Assembly: GCA_002841275.1 (NCBI GenBank)
Contig: PHET01000013.1
Location: 1-64,000 of the forward strand
Direction of reading: 5' to 3'
Origin: Actinobacteria bacterium HGW-Actinobacteria-7
GTDB taxonomy: Bacteria; Actinomycetota; Coriobacteriia; Anaerosomatales; PHET01
Length of the DNA: 64,000 nt
How positions within the stretch are numbered: position 1 is the first letter of the stretch; every line of letters begins with the position of its first letter. The notes under the pieces were generated by a model. That model had not been told where the DNA came from and did not search any database. It saw nothing but the letters and a program-made list of their open reading frames with translations. This document shows positions 9,382 to 19,279 of this stretch, one piece after another. The translations under genes and the position numbers were made by a program.

Positions 9382-10026
9382 TCAGTTACGGGCGGACTTC
9401 TTGCGCTCGATCTTCTTCTTGACCTTCTTCAGGCGGAACAGGTCTTCCCTGGCTCGTTCGTCCAGCGTCTGTCTGATGTAGTTGACCTGCTCCGAAAGAG
9501 TTGGGAGCGTGACCTGCTCGAGCGCGTTGACCCGCCTGCTCGTCTTCTGGATCTCCTCGCCCACGCGCCTCAGCCGCGTCTCTCGACCTGCATACTCGAC
9601 GACGCCCTCGAGCATCACCTCGAACCGCTCGGCGGTGTGATCCACGCGTGAGGATATCCCGACAACGGAATAGCCACGCGCCAACGGGCCGCGGATGGTC
9701 GAGTCCGCCTTGGTGAGTACCGGAACGGGCACGCCCATGATCTTGATGCCACTTACCTCGACGGTGATCGCTCCGCGGCTGGCCATCGCAGCTGAGTGCA
9801 CCGCCACGAGACCGTCGACGGCCCGTGCGATAGTCAACGCATACTGCGCCTCGGCGGTGTTGCTCTCGAGCTCGCGAGCGAGCCGCATGGTCTCATCCAC
9901 GGTGTCCATGAACTCGACGAGCAGTGCGTCGCGCTTGCGCTTCAACAGATCCATGCCCTGACGGGCGAGCTGCATCTGTGTTCTGCGTTCGAGTAGCTCC
10001 GAGCGTGTGGGTCGAACCTCTTCCAC
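9382..10026 (-). CDS. ntpD: V/A-type ATPase subunit D (central stalk)
   Basis: This 214-aa coiled-coil subunit forms the rotor shaft of the V1/A1 head. It starts with the family pattern PTRSELLERRTQMQLARQG near residue 6, has long N- and C-terminal helices, and ends in a lysine-rich tail (LKKVKKKIERKK). It is the last gene of the nine-gene operon, 33 bases after subunit B, and converges on the small plus-strand gene at 9026-9367. Confidence 0.95.
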   Translation of the reverse strand: MEEVRPTRSELLERRTQMQLARQGMDLLKRKRDALLVEFMDTVDETMRLARELESNTAEAQYALTIARAVDGLVAVHSAAMASRGAITVEVSGIKIMGVPVPVLTKADSTIRGPLARGYSVVGISSRVDHTAERFEVMLEGVVEYAGRETRLRRVGEEIQKTSRRVNALEQVTLPTLSEQVNYIRQTLDERAREDLFRLKKVKKKIERKKSARN

Positions 10027-10059
10027 GGCATGCCTCCAGCTCGCGGTCCGAACTCCGTG

Positions 10060-11571
10060 CTAGCCGACTGCAATCGCGTCGATATCGCCTTCAAGCACGA
10101 TGCCGCCGCCTCTTTCGACCACCGGGGCAGGCCCACCGTGATCCCCATCCGCCCCCTCAGGCTCGATTCCCGCTTCTGGCTCCGGGAGATAGGACATGAA
10201 GTCACGGACGCGCTTGAGCTCTCCTGGTGGCAGTCCGGCCAGCATCTCCCACGCGATGGTGAGCGACTCTTCAATCGTGCGGCCCTCGTCACCTTGACCC
10301 ACGATCCGGTTCTCGAACTCATCGGCGAACCGCAGGTAGCGGCGATCGATATCCGAGAGGGCCTCTTCACCCACGATGGCGACAAGACGCCTGAGATCAC
10401 GCCCTTGCGCATAAGCCGCATACAGCTGGTTAGCCACGGCGCGGTGGTCCTCACGCGTCTTACCCTCGCCGATTCCCAGGTTCATCAGACGTGACAGACA
10501 TGGCAGCACATCGATGGGCGGGAACACGCCGCGGCGATGCAGGTGGCGCGAAAGCACGATCTGGCCTTCGGTGATGTAGCCCGTGAGATCGGGAATCGGA
10601 TGCGTGATGTCGTCGTCGGGCATGGTGAGGATCGGAATCTGGGTCACTGAGCCCACGCGCCCCTTGATGCGTCCCGCACGCTCGTAGAGGCTCGAAAGGT
10701 CGGTGTACATGTAGCCCGGGTACCCGCGCCGTCCCGGCACCTCTTCACGCGCCGTCGACACTTCCCGCAGCGCCTCGCAGTAGTTCGTCATATCCGAGAG
10801 GACCACGAGCACCTGCATGTCCTTCTCGTAGGCCAGGTACTCGGCGACCGTGAGCGCGCATCGGGGGGTCAACAACCGCTCGACGGTGGGGTCGTCGGCG
10901 AGGTTGAGGAAGAAGACGACCCGTTCCAGGGCACCCGTGCTTTCAAACTGCGACATGAAGTAGCTTGCCTCGCGATGAGTGATGCCCATCGCTCCGAACA
11001 CCACGGCGAACTGCTCTCCAGTGGTCACGCGTGACTGACGCACGATCTGCGCGGTGAGCTCGTTGGCGGGCAAGCCCGAACCTGAGAACACTGGGAGCTT
11101 CTGACCCCGCACGAGTGTATTGAGCAGATCGATCGCCGAGATACCCGTCTCGATGAAATCGGCGGGCTTCTCTCGGCTGAAAGGGTTGATGGGCGAGCCG
11201 TTGATGTCCAGGCGAACCTCTTCCCGGACAGGGGGACGGCCGTCGATTGGACGACCTGCGCCGTCGAGAACACGGCCCAGCATCTCTTCGGAAACTCCGA
11301 TGCGGGCGACTTCGCCTAGGAACCGCACGCTCGTCCGGTCCACATCGATGCCGCTCGTGCCTTCGAAGACCTGGACTACCGCCGCGCCCTGAGAGATCTC
11401 GAGTATCTGCCCGGTGCGCTTGGTACCGTCCGCGAGCGTCACCGCGACCATCTCATTGTAGGACGCACCCTCGACACCCGAGACGAACAGAAGCGGTCCG
11501 GCGACAGAGTCGATGGTCCGGTACTCCGTGGTCAGCAACTGCGCGCCGTCGTTGAGTAGCTCGTTAGCCAT
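10060..11571 (-). CDS. ntpB: V/A-type ATPase subunit B (non-catalytic)
   Basis: This 503-aa head subunit alternates with catalytic subunit A in the hexamer. It has the ATP-synthase alpha/beta fold but lacks a Walker A motif, showing [11 protein letters not shown] where a P-loop would be (near residue 155), as is usual for B subunits. The C-terminal region carries the conserved [17 protein letters not shown] segment. The last 30 residues are a Gly/Glu-rich extension. It begins immediately after subunit A with no gap. Confidence 0.97.
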   Translation of the reverse strand: MANELLNDGAQLLTTEYRTIDSVAGPLLFVSGVEGASYNEMVAVTLADGTKRTGQILEISQGAAVVQVFEGTSGIDVDRTSVRFLGEVARIGVSEEMLGRVLDGAGRPIDGRPPVREEVRLDINGSPINPFSREKPADFIETGISAIDLLNTLVRGQKLPVFSGSGLPANELTAQIVRQSRVTTGEQFAVVFGAMGITHREASYFMSQFESTGALERVVFFLNLADDPTVERLLTPRCALTVAEYLAYEKDMQVLVVLSDMTNYCEALREVSTAREEVPGRRGYPGYMYTDLSSLYERAGRIKGRVGSVTQIPILTMPDDDITHPIPDLTGYITEGQIVLSRHLHRRGVFPPIDVLPCLSRLMNLGIGEGKTREDHRAVANQLYAAYAQGRDLRRLVAIVGEEALSDIDRRYLRFADEFENRIVGQGDEGRTIEESLTIAWEMLAGLPPGELKRVRDFMSYLPEPEAGIEPEGADGDHGGPAPVVERGGGIVLEGDIDAIAVG

Positions 11572-13329
11572 CTACGCCACCTCGGCCTTCTTGACTTCTT
11601 CAGGGACGCGGAGCGCCAGTTCGCGGATCTCGTCGGCGTCCTCTGTGGAGCACTGCCGTGTCTTCATCGCCGTGATCTCTTCGCGCACCGGCGAGTCGAG
11701 CAGCAACTGCAACTCCGCGCCGCGGAGAAGAGATTCGGCAGCTGCGTCGTAGTACGACAGGATCGCTTTCAGCATCCAGAACTGCTTCGCCGGAGCACAG
11801 TGCGAGTCAACCTCGTCGAACGCGAACTGTTGCAGGAAGTCCTCTCGCAGCATCCGGGTCGCTTCCAAGACGAGCTTCTCGGACTCCGGCAGGGCGTCCG
11901 GTCCCACCAGCTGCACTATCTCCTGCAGCTCGGTCTCCTTCTGCAGGAGCTTCATAGCCTGTTCGCGAAGGCTCGACCACTCCTTGGACACGTGCTCCTC
12001 GTACCACGGCGCTACCTGCGCGAGGTACAGGGTGTAACTCGAAAGCCACGAGATTGCAGGGAAGTGCCGACGGTGTGCAAGCGATGTGTCCAGCGCCCAG
12101 AACGCCCCAGAGACCCGCAGCGAGTTCTGAGTCATCGGCTCGCTCATATCCCCGCCCGGAGGCGAGACCGCCCCGACCATGGTCACGGATCCCACACGTG
12201 TGTCCCCGGTGCCGTTTCCGAGCGCTTCCACTCGGCCGCTCCGCTCGTAGAACGAGGCGAGCCGCGTGGCAAGGTACGCCGGGTAGCCTTCCTCGCCAGG
12301 CATCTCTTCCAAGCGGCCAGAGACCTCGCGCAGGGCCTCTCCCCATCGCGATGTCGAGTCCGCCATCATCGCGACGTTGTAGCCCATGTCCCGGTAGTAC
12401 TCCGCCAGCGTCACACCAACGTAGATAGATGCTTCGCGCGCGGCCACCGGCATGTTCGAGGTGTTCGCGACCAGCACGGTCCGATCCATCAACGGTGCGC
12501 CGGTGCGCGGGTCCTCCAGACTCGGAAACTCCTCCAGTACCTCAGTCATCTCGTTTCCGCGCTCTCCGCACCCCACATACACGATGATGTCCACATCAGC
12601 CCACTTGGCCAAGGACTGCTGTGTCACGGTCTTACCGGTCCCGAACCCACCGGGGATGATCGCGTTGCCTCCTCGCGCTATCGGGAAGAACGTGTCGAGG
12701 ATGCGCATACCTGTCAGGAACGGCTCACCTGGGTCGAGTTTACGGGCATAGGGCCTGCCGATGCGCACAGGCCAGCGCTGAACCATCGTGAGTTCTGTTC
12801 CGTCTTCGAGCGTGGCAAGACAGTCGTCGATTCGATAGTCTCCTGGCAGTACTACCGTCTTGACGACTCCGGTGACCCCGGGCGGAACCATGATCTGGTG
12901 GACTACGGTCTGTCCTTCAGGAACGGTGCCGATCACATCGCCACCGTGAATCTCCGCACCCTCCGCCGCAACAGGCGAGAACGACCACAGCCGGTCACGG
13001 TCAAGAGCGGAAACGCTCGTGCCGCGCGTGATGAAGTCGCCCGTCTCGGCGATCACGGGCAGCGGACGCTGTACCCCGTCGTAGATGGATGACAGGAGTC
13101 CAGGGCCGAGCTCCACGGTCAGTGGCGCACCTGTCGACAGGACTGGCTCGCCGGGTGCCAGGCCGGACGTGTCTTCGTAGACCTGCACCGTGGCCATGTC
13201 GCCTTCAAGTCGAATCACTTCGCCCATCAGCCCGAGCGACCCGACCTTCACCACGTCGTACATCCGCGCGCCCATCATCCCGGCCGCCACTACCACCGGT
13301 CCTGTTATCCGCGAGATCGTGCCCTCCAT
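11572..13329 (-). CDS. ntpA: V/A-type ATPase subunit A (catalytic)
   Basis: This 585-aa catalytic subunit carries Walker A in [17 protein letters not shown] near residue 229, the [11 protein letters not shown] catalytic glutamate motif just after it, and the A-subunit-specific non-homologous region between about residues 110 and 190. It hydrolyses or makes ATP coupled to ion flow. The gene lies between F (two bases upstream) and B (zero gap). Length and motif order match bacterial V/A-type enzymes. Confidence 0.98.
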   Translation of the reverse strand: MEGTISRITGPVVVAAGMMGARMYDVVKVGSLGLMGEVIRLEGDMATVQVYEDTSGLAPGEPVLSTGAPLTVELGPGLLSSIYDGVQRPLPVIAETGDFITRGTSVSALDRDRLWSFSPVAAEGAEIHGGDVIGTVPEGQTVVHQIMVPPGVTGVVKTVVLPGDYRIDDCLATLEDGTELTMVQRWPVRIGRPYARKLDPGEPFLTGMRILDTFFPIARGGNAIIPGGFGTGKTVTQQSLAKWADVDIIVYVGCGERGNEMTEVLEEFPSLEDPRTGAPLMDRTVLVANTSNMPVAAREASIYVGVTLAEYYRDMGYNVAMMADSTSRWGEALREVSGRLEEMPGEEGYPAYLATRLASFYERSGRVEALGNGTGDTRVGSVTMVGAVSPPGGDMSEPMTQNSLRVSGAFWALDTSLAHRRHFPAISWLSSYTLYLAQVAPWYEEHVSKEWSSLREQAMKLLQKETELQEIVQLVGPDALPESEKLVLEATRMLREDFLQQFAFDEVDSHCAPAKQFWMLKAILSYYDAAAESLLRGAELQLLLDSPVREEITAMKTRQCSTEDADEIRELALRVPEEVKKAEVA

Positions 13330-13331
13330 GA

Positions 13332-13664
13332 CTACCCCCGCCTCAGAGTGATATCGAAACCGACCGCACGCCGAATCAATCTGGTCAGATACGCTCCCCT
13401 GTTCTCAGGCACCGCGAGCGTTTCCCTGACTGGGATTCCCACGACGATCGGTCGGTACAGTGACTCGATCTTGCGACGAAGCCGCTCATCTATGCTCGTC
13501 AGCCACCGCTCGTTCAAGCCGACGACGCCCGCCGTCTCCTCTTCGATCAGAGACGCCAGCTGCCGATGAGCGTCCTCTTCGGCCTCCGCTACCCGCACGT
13601 CGACACCGCCGAGACGAAAACCGTCAGCGTTCTCCGGATCGGTGAGGATGTAGACCTTATACAA
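13332..13664 (-). CDS. ntpF: V/A-type ATPase subunit F
   Basis: The 110-aa protein begins [20 protein letters not shown], the Rossmann-like N-terminus of subunit F, and has the glutamate-rich middle of the family ([15 protein letters not shown]). Subunit F binds the D rotor and modulates catalysis. It overlaps the end of subunit C by eight bases and precedes subunit A by two, so it is co-translated with them. Confidence 0.93.
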   Translation of the reverse strand: MYKVYILTDPENADGFRLGGVDVRVAEAEEDAHRQLASLIEEETAGVVGLNERWLTSIDERLRRKIESLYRPIVVGIPVRETLAVPENRGAYLTRLIRRAVGFDITLRRG

Positions 13665-14751
13665 GGATCAACTCCCGTCTCATCCGTTCCTCGGGAAGCC
13701 CCACGGATCGACCGGTGACCGCGATTCTGATGTTGGAAACCTCGTTCTGTTTCGCCCAGAGGAACGCCACGACCACGCCAACGCCCAGCGGATCGAGCCG
13801 GCGGGCCGCCAGCACCTCGCGGGTCGTAAGATTCTCAAGCGCCCGCTCGAGCACTGAGAGCGACCCCTCTTGGAGGTAGGTGACGGCCGCAGCCTCAAGG
13901 GTCTTCGCGTACGGCGTGCGTCGCATGGCATTGAGAATCCCTTCGATGTCAGCCGCCTCACAGAGCGACACGAAGGACGGCTGGCTGATGTGAGCTCCTC
14001 CCTCGAGCCAGTATTCGGCGATGGCCGCGGTGGTGAGCTCGGCTCCGATCAGTCTGAACGCCGTGCGCAGGTTCTCGATATCCACCATCGTCCCCACCAC
14101 GGACGCCACGAGTCTCTTCCCTGCGTCATGGCGGTGCTGGAGCCGTGCCGCGACGCTCGAGTAGTACCAGCGGTCGAGCGCGAGCTCCAGGGGAGCCAGC
14201 TCCCCGTTTCGGTGGTACTCCGGAAGCGCGGCATCAAGCGGTCTGGAATACGGCATGCGCCAGGTCGCCAGTGTGTCCACGACGGACCGCACACTCCCGG
14301 CAGCTGCCAACTCCGACAGTTCCGCGGCAGAGAGTGTCGCGGCCGGCATGAGGGAGTCGATGATCTCCGCCTGGGACAGCTGCGTGTGCGCCCCTCGGAG
14401 AATCGTCTTCAGATCGAAGATGTCCCAGTTGGCCAGAACCGCCTTGACCAACCCGACTCCTTGTTCGGGTAGGATCTTGAGCACGACCAGCCACGTTCGG
14501 CCCACATTCGCCCTGAGCGCTCGATCGACGCTTGCGACCGTATGCCCGTAGATGAGTGCCTCTTCTATGTCGGCCTTGTAGGGAGTCCCCGACAGATAAC
14601 GAATCTGAGCGTCGAGGGTTTCGGCATCGACGAGTTGCTCCAGAGACCCTCTGTCGAGCAGATGCGACCACATCCCCCTGATTCGGGCGTTGCAGTAGCC
14701 GTAGTCATGGCTCCGATCCACCTCAACATCTGTGGCTCGTGGTCGCCTCAT
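13657..14751 (-). CDS. ntpC: V/A-type ATPase subunit C (rotor cap)
   Basis: The 364-aa helical protein of the V-ATPase C/AC39 family links the central stalk to the membrane ring. The family N-terminus YGYCNARIRGMWSHLLDRG appears near residue 17, and three similar helical repeats follow. Its ATG overlaps the subunit E stop (ATGA) and its end overlaps subunit F by eight bases. The order E-C-F-A-B-D is the usual one for bacterial V-type operons. Confidence 0.93.
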   Translation of the reverse strand: MRRPRATDVEVDRSHDYGYCNARIRGMWSHLLDRGSLEQLVDAETLDAQIRYLSGTPYKADIEEALIYGHTVASVDRALRANVGRTWLVVLKILPEQGVGLVKAVLANWDIFDLKTILRGAHTQLSQAEIIDSLMPAATLSAAELSELAAAGSVRSVVDTLATWRMPYSRPLDAALPEYHRNGELAPLELALDRWYYSSVAARLQHRHDAGKRLVASVVGTMVDIENLRTAFRLIGAELTTAAIAEYWLEGGAHISQPSFVSLCEAADIEGILNAMRRTPYAKTLEAAAVTYLQEGSLSVLERALENLTTREVLAARRLDPLGVGVVVAFLWAKQNEVSNIRIAVTGRSVGLPEERMRRELILV

Positions 14752-15326
14752 CCGAACAACATCTCTCCGACGCGTTCGCGAGAGAGCTCGCGCACGCGCG
14801 CCAGTCTGGCTTCTGCGGTGTTGTCGTGCTCAACGCGATCCTCGTGCGAGAGCATGACGACGCCTGCGTCCGTGGTGATCTCACCGCGAACCGGCAGGTC
14901 GATGCCGCGCTCGCCCAACAGCTCCTCGACAAGCGACTTGTCTCGCGGATCGGCCAGCACGCCACTGGCACCGTTCGCACCGGCAAGCGCCTCATCCAGA
15001 AGCCTGCCCATAAGCACGCGGTACCCGTTGCCGCCACGAACAGCTGCCAGGGCAGTGCGCGCTCCATCGAACAGCTCCTCGATCAGGCGATCACGCTCGG
15101 CGGAGACCGTATGCCGCGCCTCCATGCGCGCCTGATTCACCATTCGCCGCGCCTGGACGGCCACGGCCCCGTTGTGCGCGTCCAGCCGTTCATGAACGAT
15201 CTCTTCGCAACGAAGTCTTGCCTGCTCGCTGATCTGCTCGGCCTTCTGGTTGGCGCCCCCACGAATCTCGGAACACCGGGCCTGCGCCTCTGCTTCCAGC
15301 GCCCGCAGAACCTCCTCCAAAGCCAT
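14748..15326 (-). CDS. ntpE: V/A-type ATPase subunit E (peripheral stalk)
   Basis: This 192-aa protein has an N-terminal long amphipathic helix rich in Ala/Glu/Arg (about residues 1-85) and a globular C-terminal part containing LIEELFDGAR and later DRVEHDNTAEARL, as in V/A-type subunit E. With the G/H subunit it forms the peripheral stalk that stops the head from rotating. It starts two bases after subunit K. The sequence is divergent, as expected for stalk subunits, so the call also rests on position in the operon. Confidence 0.88.
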   Translation of the reverse strand: MALEEVLRALEAEAQARCSEIRGGANQKAEQISEQARLRCEEIVHERLDAHNGAVAVQARRMVNQARMEARHTVSAERDRLIEELFDGARTALAAVRGGNGYRVLMGRLLDEALAGANGASGVLADPRDKSLVEELLGERGIDLPVRGEITTDAGVVMLSHEDRVEHDNTAEARLARVRELSRERVGEMLFG

Positions 15327-15328
15327 GG

Positions 15329-15658
15329 CTACGCTCCGATGATCATGAATGCGATCGCGAAGCCCAACAGGGCGATGATCTCGGGAAGCGCCTGCAATAC
15401 GATCAGCGTCGTTGCGACCTCAGGGCGCTCAGCGAGCGTACCCGCGCCTGCCGAGCCGATCTTCGCCTGAGCGTATGCTGCCGCCAGTGCCGACATGGCC
15501 ATGGCGAATGAAGCTCCTATGGCCTTGCCCACGGTTGCCTGCCATGGAACGACCGCAGCCGGGGCCGCCGCCTCGGCTGCCATCGCCAGCTGAGGCGCAA
15601 GAACGACCAGACATCCAGCAGCTGCCGTAAAGAGTACCTGCCCCCTACTTGGTCTCAC
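15329..15658 (-). CDS. ntpK: V/A-type ATPase subunit K (c-ring proteolipid)
   Basis: The ORF track gives 238 aa, but that start lies deep inside subunit I in another frame. GTG 15658, preceded by AAAGGAGAGGAG and overlapping the subunit I stop (GTGA), gives a 109-aa proteolipid. Residues 7-30 form a hydrophobic, Ala-rich, signal-peptide-like segment (ending near AMAAEAAAP), followed by a single two-helix hairpin. The second helix carries the ion-binding glutamate in QALPEIIALLGF. The ring transports H+ or Na+; no Ser/Thr follows the Glu, which leans to H+, but this is weak evidence. Confidence 0.92.
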   Translation of the reverse strand: MRPSRGQVLFTAAAGCLVVLAPQLAMAAEAAAPAAVVPWQATVGKAIGASFAMAMSALAAAYAQAKIGSAGAGTLAERPEVATTLIVLQALPEIIALLGFAIAFMIIGA

Positions 15659-17637
15659 GACGACTCCTCTCCTTTGGACCTTTGGAACGGCTTGTACAGC
15701 CGTGTCCCTGACTCGAAGAACTTGCCGAAGAACTCGAGGAAGTTGAGACGGAGGGCGTGAATGTTCGGGCTGAACGCCGCGATTGCGATATTGAGTGAGT
15801 GCAGAAGGACACCCACAAGCAGCGCAAGGATAAGCGCTTTGGGCAGCAGGATGAGAACCATCTCGTTGACCGCGTCCGCGAAGATCGCGCCCGCAAGACC
15901 TACTGCCATGATCCTGAGATACGAGAAGACGTTGCCCAGCTGTCCCACGATCTCGATCACACCCACGATCTTGCCGCCCTTGAACGTGAAGAAGGTCCCG
16001 ACGACCAGCAGCAGAGCGCCCGTGGCAACGGCCAGGCGGCTCCATGTGCCCGCCGTCTCGGCAGAGATCGCGGCATATGCAAGCCCAATGATGAGGAACC
16101 CGACAAGCGTCGCAAGCAATCCAGAGCGCTCGGTGAGATGCGACCAGCTACGAGTCCTCACCGCATTGATCATCCCCAGGATCAACCCCAAAGCGACCTG
16201 GACGAACCCCGTGGCCAAAGCGATGACCATGAGGGTCGTGACCTCGTTGGTCCTGGTGAACGGAAGCGTCATACCCAAAGCCTTGAAGTGCCCCGGGACT
16301 ATCCCGATCAGTTCTCCCAGGTTCCCGAAGAACTCGCCGTAGAGGAAGCCGAACGCCACAGCCATGGTCGCTGCAGGGCCCAACACGGCTGTCGCCTGCT
16401 GAATGAATGGCGTGTCTTTGTACTTGGCCCGCAACCAGAGGACGAGCACGACCATGACGAGGCCATAGCCAACATCCCCGACGATCATGCCAAAGAAGAA
16501 CGGGTAGAACAGGGCCAGCAGAATCGTCGGGTCGATCGTGCCGTATCGCGGCGCACCTGATATCGAAAGCAACCCCTCGAACGGCGCAACCATGCCTGTG
16601 TTCCGCAAAGCCACGGGCACATCCGCCATGTCCTCGGGCTTGATCTCCTGCTTCTCCACCATGACCTCGCCGCCAAAACGGCCCTCAAGACGCGACTCAA
16701 GCTTCGAGAAGTCCTCGATCGGAATCCAGCCGGTGATCACGAACGCGTACTCGGTCTGACCAAAGTCCGCGACCGCACTTATCTCTTCTGTCCGATCAAC
16801 TAGGACATCCCGGATCGCAGAGAGCCGTGTGAACCACAGGCTGGAGAGGTACTCGAGCTCGCTTCTGACCGTCTTGAGTCGCGCCGGGAGAACACGCCGC
16901 TGCTCCAGGATCTCGTCATGGGCCTCGTCGAACGGGCGGTCCGCGAACTCGGACGGCAGCTTTATCTGGCTGACATTGGCATCAGTCAGATAGCGTCGGA
17001 CCTCAAGCGAATGATCCCGAGAGAAGACCAGGATCGCGGCCGTGGTCTCTTCGTCGATATCCGTTGAGACGATCTGCGTTTGACCGCCGGTGAGGTCCTT
17101 CAAACCGCTGGCGATATCGTCGAGGGCGCCCTTGTAGCGCCGGTCGATGCGCAGCGCGACAGCCTCGAAAGCACCGGTGACCAGAACTTGGCGAGCCAGC
17201 GGCGCTATCTTGTCCAGAATGGGCGCATACCGCTCAAGGAGCACCAGCTCGCTCTCGATGGAGTCCGCCTCGGCTGCCAGGCCCGAGACCTTCTCTTCCA
17301 CTTGACCGAGCACTTCCAAGGCACGGCTCACAGACCCCGCGAGTCCGCCGTTCCAGACCTCGTTGTAGCTGCTCTGGTAGAGACGGCGGTCGACGATCCC
17401 GCCCGATACCGTCAACGCCTTGAGAAGGCCACGCACGCGGACCAGAAGGTCTTCCAGCTGGTCACGATCTCGCTGTGACTTCTTGTCTACATGCATCCGC
17501 TCGACCAGCGAGTCCCCGGAGACAGCATGAGTGACCTCTTCGATGTGCAGGTCACCCAAGTCGTGCACGAGGGAGACCACCTCCGAGAAATGCTCCTTCG
17601 GCCCGAGAATCTCGACCTTCGCCATCTCGACAAGCAT
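15655..17637 (-). CDS. ntpI: V/A-type ATPase subunit I (membrane stator, a-subunit)
   Basis: The 660-aa protein has a soluble coiled-coil N-terminal half (about residues 1-330) that binds the peripheral stalks and a C-terminal half with about seven transmembrane helices. The conserved arginine that faces the c-ring is probably the one in FSYLRIMAVGLA near residue 570. Starts at GTG 17640, ATG 17637 and ATG 17625 are all possible; none has a strong Shine-Dalgarno, and ATG 17637 is used here. It follows the G/H subunit by 26 bases and overlaps subunit K by four. Confidence 0.95.
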   Translation of the reverse strand: MLVEMAKVEILGPKEHFSEVVSLVHDLGDLHIEEVTHAVSGDSLVERMHVDKKSQRDRDQLEDLLVRVRGLLKALTVSGGIVDRRLYQSSYNEVWNGGLAGSVSRALEVLGQVEEKVSGLAAEADSIESELVLLERYAPILDKIAPLARQVLVTGAFEAVALRIDRRYKGALDDIASGLKDLTGGQTQIVSTDIDEETTAAILVFSRDHSLEVRRYLTDANVSQIKLPSEFADRPFDEAHDEILEQRRVLPARLKTVRSELEYLSSLWFTRLSAIRDVLVDRTEEISAVADFGQTEYAFVITGWIPIEDFSKLESRLEGRFGGEVMVEKQEIKPEDMADVPVALRNTGMVAPFEGLLSISGAPRYGTIDPTILLALFYPFFFGMIVGDVGYGLVMVVLVLWLRAKYKDTPFIQQATAVLGPAATMAVAFGFLYGEFFGNLGELIGIVPGHFKALGMTLPFTRTNEVTTLMVIALATGFVQVALGLILGMINAVRTRSWSHLTERSGLLATLVGFLIIGLAYAAISAETAGTWSRLAVATGALLLVVGTFFTFKGGKIVGVIEIVGQLGNVFSYLRIMAVGLAGAIFADAVNEMVLILLPKALILALLVGVLLHSLNIAIAAFSPNIHALRLNFLEFFGKFFESGTRLYKPFQRSKGEESS

Positions 17638-17663
17638 CACTACCGGCTCTCTTGGCTGAACCC

Positions 17664-18026
17664 TCAGCCGCCCAGAGTTGCGCGCACGACCTCATCGACA
17701 ACAGCGCGCCTACGCGCGTCTGCCACCTCTTGCATGTGGGTGATTTGGCTCAGCGCAGCCGCGCTCAGGCTGTCAGCCTCAGCGCGAGCGGACGCCATAG
17801 CCTCGGTTTCGCTTTCGACGGAGAGCCGGGCCGCCCGATCCTCGGCGTCTCTGAATGCTGCCTCCGCCTGGGATTCGGCCTCGAACACGCGCTTCTTGGC
17901 CTCGGATTGTGCAACCATGACAAGCCCGTTGTACTCAAGCTCCTTCTCGCGAATCTGCGAGAGCGTCGAGCCATTCTCGTGCTCTTCAGGAGCACTCGCA
18001 CCTTTGAGTCTTGTGCGGCGGGCCAT
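17664..18026 (-). CDS. V/A-type ATPase subunit G/H (peripheral stalk coiled coil)
   Basis: The 120-aa protein is almost wholly a charged coiled coil (about residues 25-105, rich in Ala, Glu, Arg) without membrane segments. This matches the small G/H stalk subunit (AhaH/NtpF-like) that pairs with subunit E. It is the first gene of the V-ATPase operon. Sequence identity alone would not be diagnostic; the call rests on length, coiled-coil character and position next to subunit I. Confidence 0.75.
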   Translation of the reverse strand: MARRTRLKGASAPEEHENGSTLSQIREKELEYNGLVMVAQSEAKKRVFEAESQAEAAFRDAEDRAARLSVESETEAMASARAEADSLSAAALSQITHMQEVADARRRAVVDEVVRATLGG

Positions 18027-18144
18027 GGCGTGCGCACCCCACTCTCAGCTTCCGACACAGCTTGTACTTGAAGTATCCCCATTGTGTTGTTCTTCAGCGG
18101 TGATTCGGTTCCTGCATGGAGTGCCAATATAGTGAAACAAAAAA

Positions 18145-19278
18145 CTAGTAATCTGACCCCTCGATATACCTGCGTGCAATTCGCCTGCCAAGAGAACAGG
18201 AAAGTTCATAGTTAATTGTGCCCGCTAGTTCGGCCAGCTCATCGAGGGCGATTCTTTCACCGCCCTGAGCTCCTACCAGCACGAATTCGTCTCCTCGGGA
18301 CGCTTCTACCCCCCTGGGTATCTCAATCATGAGCTGGTCCATGCAGATGCGTCCCACCTGTGAGCAGCGCCGCCCGGCGAGAAGCACCTGCATCCGTCCG
18401 GACAGGGCCCGATGCACCCCATCGGCGTAGCCAAGAGGCAGCGTGGCGATAGTGGTTTGAGCCCCGGCCTGCCACGTGAGCCCGTAGCTGACTCCTTCGC
18501 CGATGCCGATTCGTTTGACCAAGGTCGCGCGCGCCTTCACAGCCAGCGCCGGTTTGAGATCGATCTCTTCGTAGGTGCTCGGGGCGGGGTGAAGCCCATA
18601 TATGGCTATCCCACACCGCACCATGTCGAAGTGCGCCTCAGGCACCAGAATCGTCGCCGGGCTGTTGGCGGCATGGACGATTCCCGGGTCGACGCGCTCG
18701 GAGCGCATACCGGCAAGCGCATCGTTGAACCGCTTGAGCTGGCGTGCAACGTCCCAATCGCCAGGCACATCCGCTGTTGCAAAGTGAGTGAACGTGCCCT
18801 CAAGCGAGAGACCGGGAAATTCCGAGAGCATGGCTGCGAACTTCGGGGCGTCCTCTGCCGGCACGCCGATGCGGTTCATCCCAGTGTCTATCTTCAGGTG
18901 GTAGCGCGCGTCGATCCCGCGCGTCACAGCAGCACGACCCAACGCCCCCGCGAACTCGCGGGTGGTAACCGCCGGAACGATTCCGTGTGCCAAAACGATG
19001 TCTGCGACGGAGTCCGGCGGTTCCGACAACAGCTGGATCGGCGAAGTGATTCCGGCATCCCGCAGTTCGATCGCCTCGTCAACGGTCGCAACCCCTAGCC
19101 GATCAGCTCCGGCTGCCAACGCTGCACGCGCAACTCGAACCGCGCCGTGCCCGTACCCGTCGGCCTTGACCACCGCCATGAACAACGTGCCCGGAACCGT
19201 TCGGCCCTTGAGGGTCTTGACGTTGTGGGCGATCGCTCCGAGGTCAATCTCGGACCACACCCAGCGCTTCTCGGTCAT
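18145..19278 (-). CDS. alr: Alanine racemase
   Basis: This 377-aa PLP enzyme interconverts L- and D-alanine for peptidoglycan. The PLP lysine is in VVKADGYGHG near residue 38 and the catalytic tyrosine is in GEGVSYGLTWQ near 265. It begins one base after the nnr stop on the same strand and ends the glmS-acpS-nnr-alr run. After the stop the minus strand reads TAG followed by six Ts, but no stable hairpin was seen in front of it. Confidence 0.97.
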   Translation of the reverse strand: MTEKRWVWSEIDLGAIAHNVKTLKGRTVPGTLFMAVVKADGYGHGAVRVARAALAAGADRLGVATVDEAIELRDAGITSPIQLLSEPPDSVADIVLAHGIVPAVTTREFAGALGRAAVTRGIDARYHLKIDTGMNRIGVPAEDAPKFAAMLSEFPGLSLEGTFTHFATADVPGDWDVARQLKRFNDALAGMRSERVDPGIVHAANSPATILVPEAHFDMVRCGIAIYGLHPAPSTYEEIDLKPALAVKARATLVKRIGIGEGVSYGLTWQAGAQTTIATLPLGYADGVHRALSGRMQVLLAGRRCSQVGRICMDQLMIEIPRGVEASRGDEFVLVGAQGGERIALDELAELAGTINYELSCSLGRRIARRYIEGSDY

Positions 19279-19279
19279 C

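Noticed and set aside
15329-16045. 238-aa version of ATPase subunit K
   Set aside because: The first ~128 residues are an out-of-frame reading of subunit I; the GTG at 15658 with a good Shine-Dalgarno and GTGA overlap gives a normal proteolipid.
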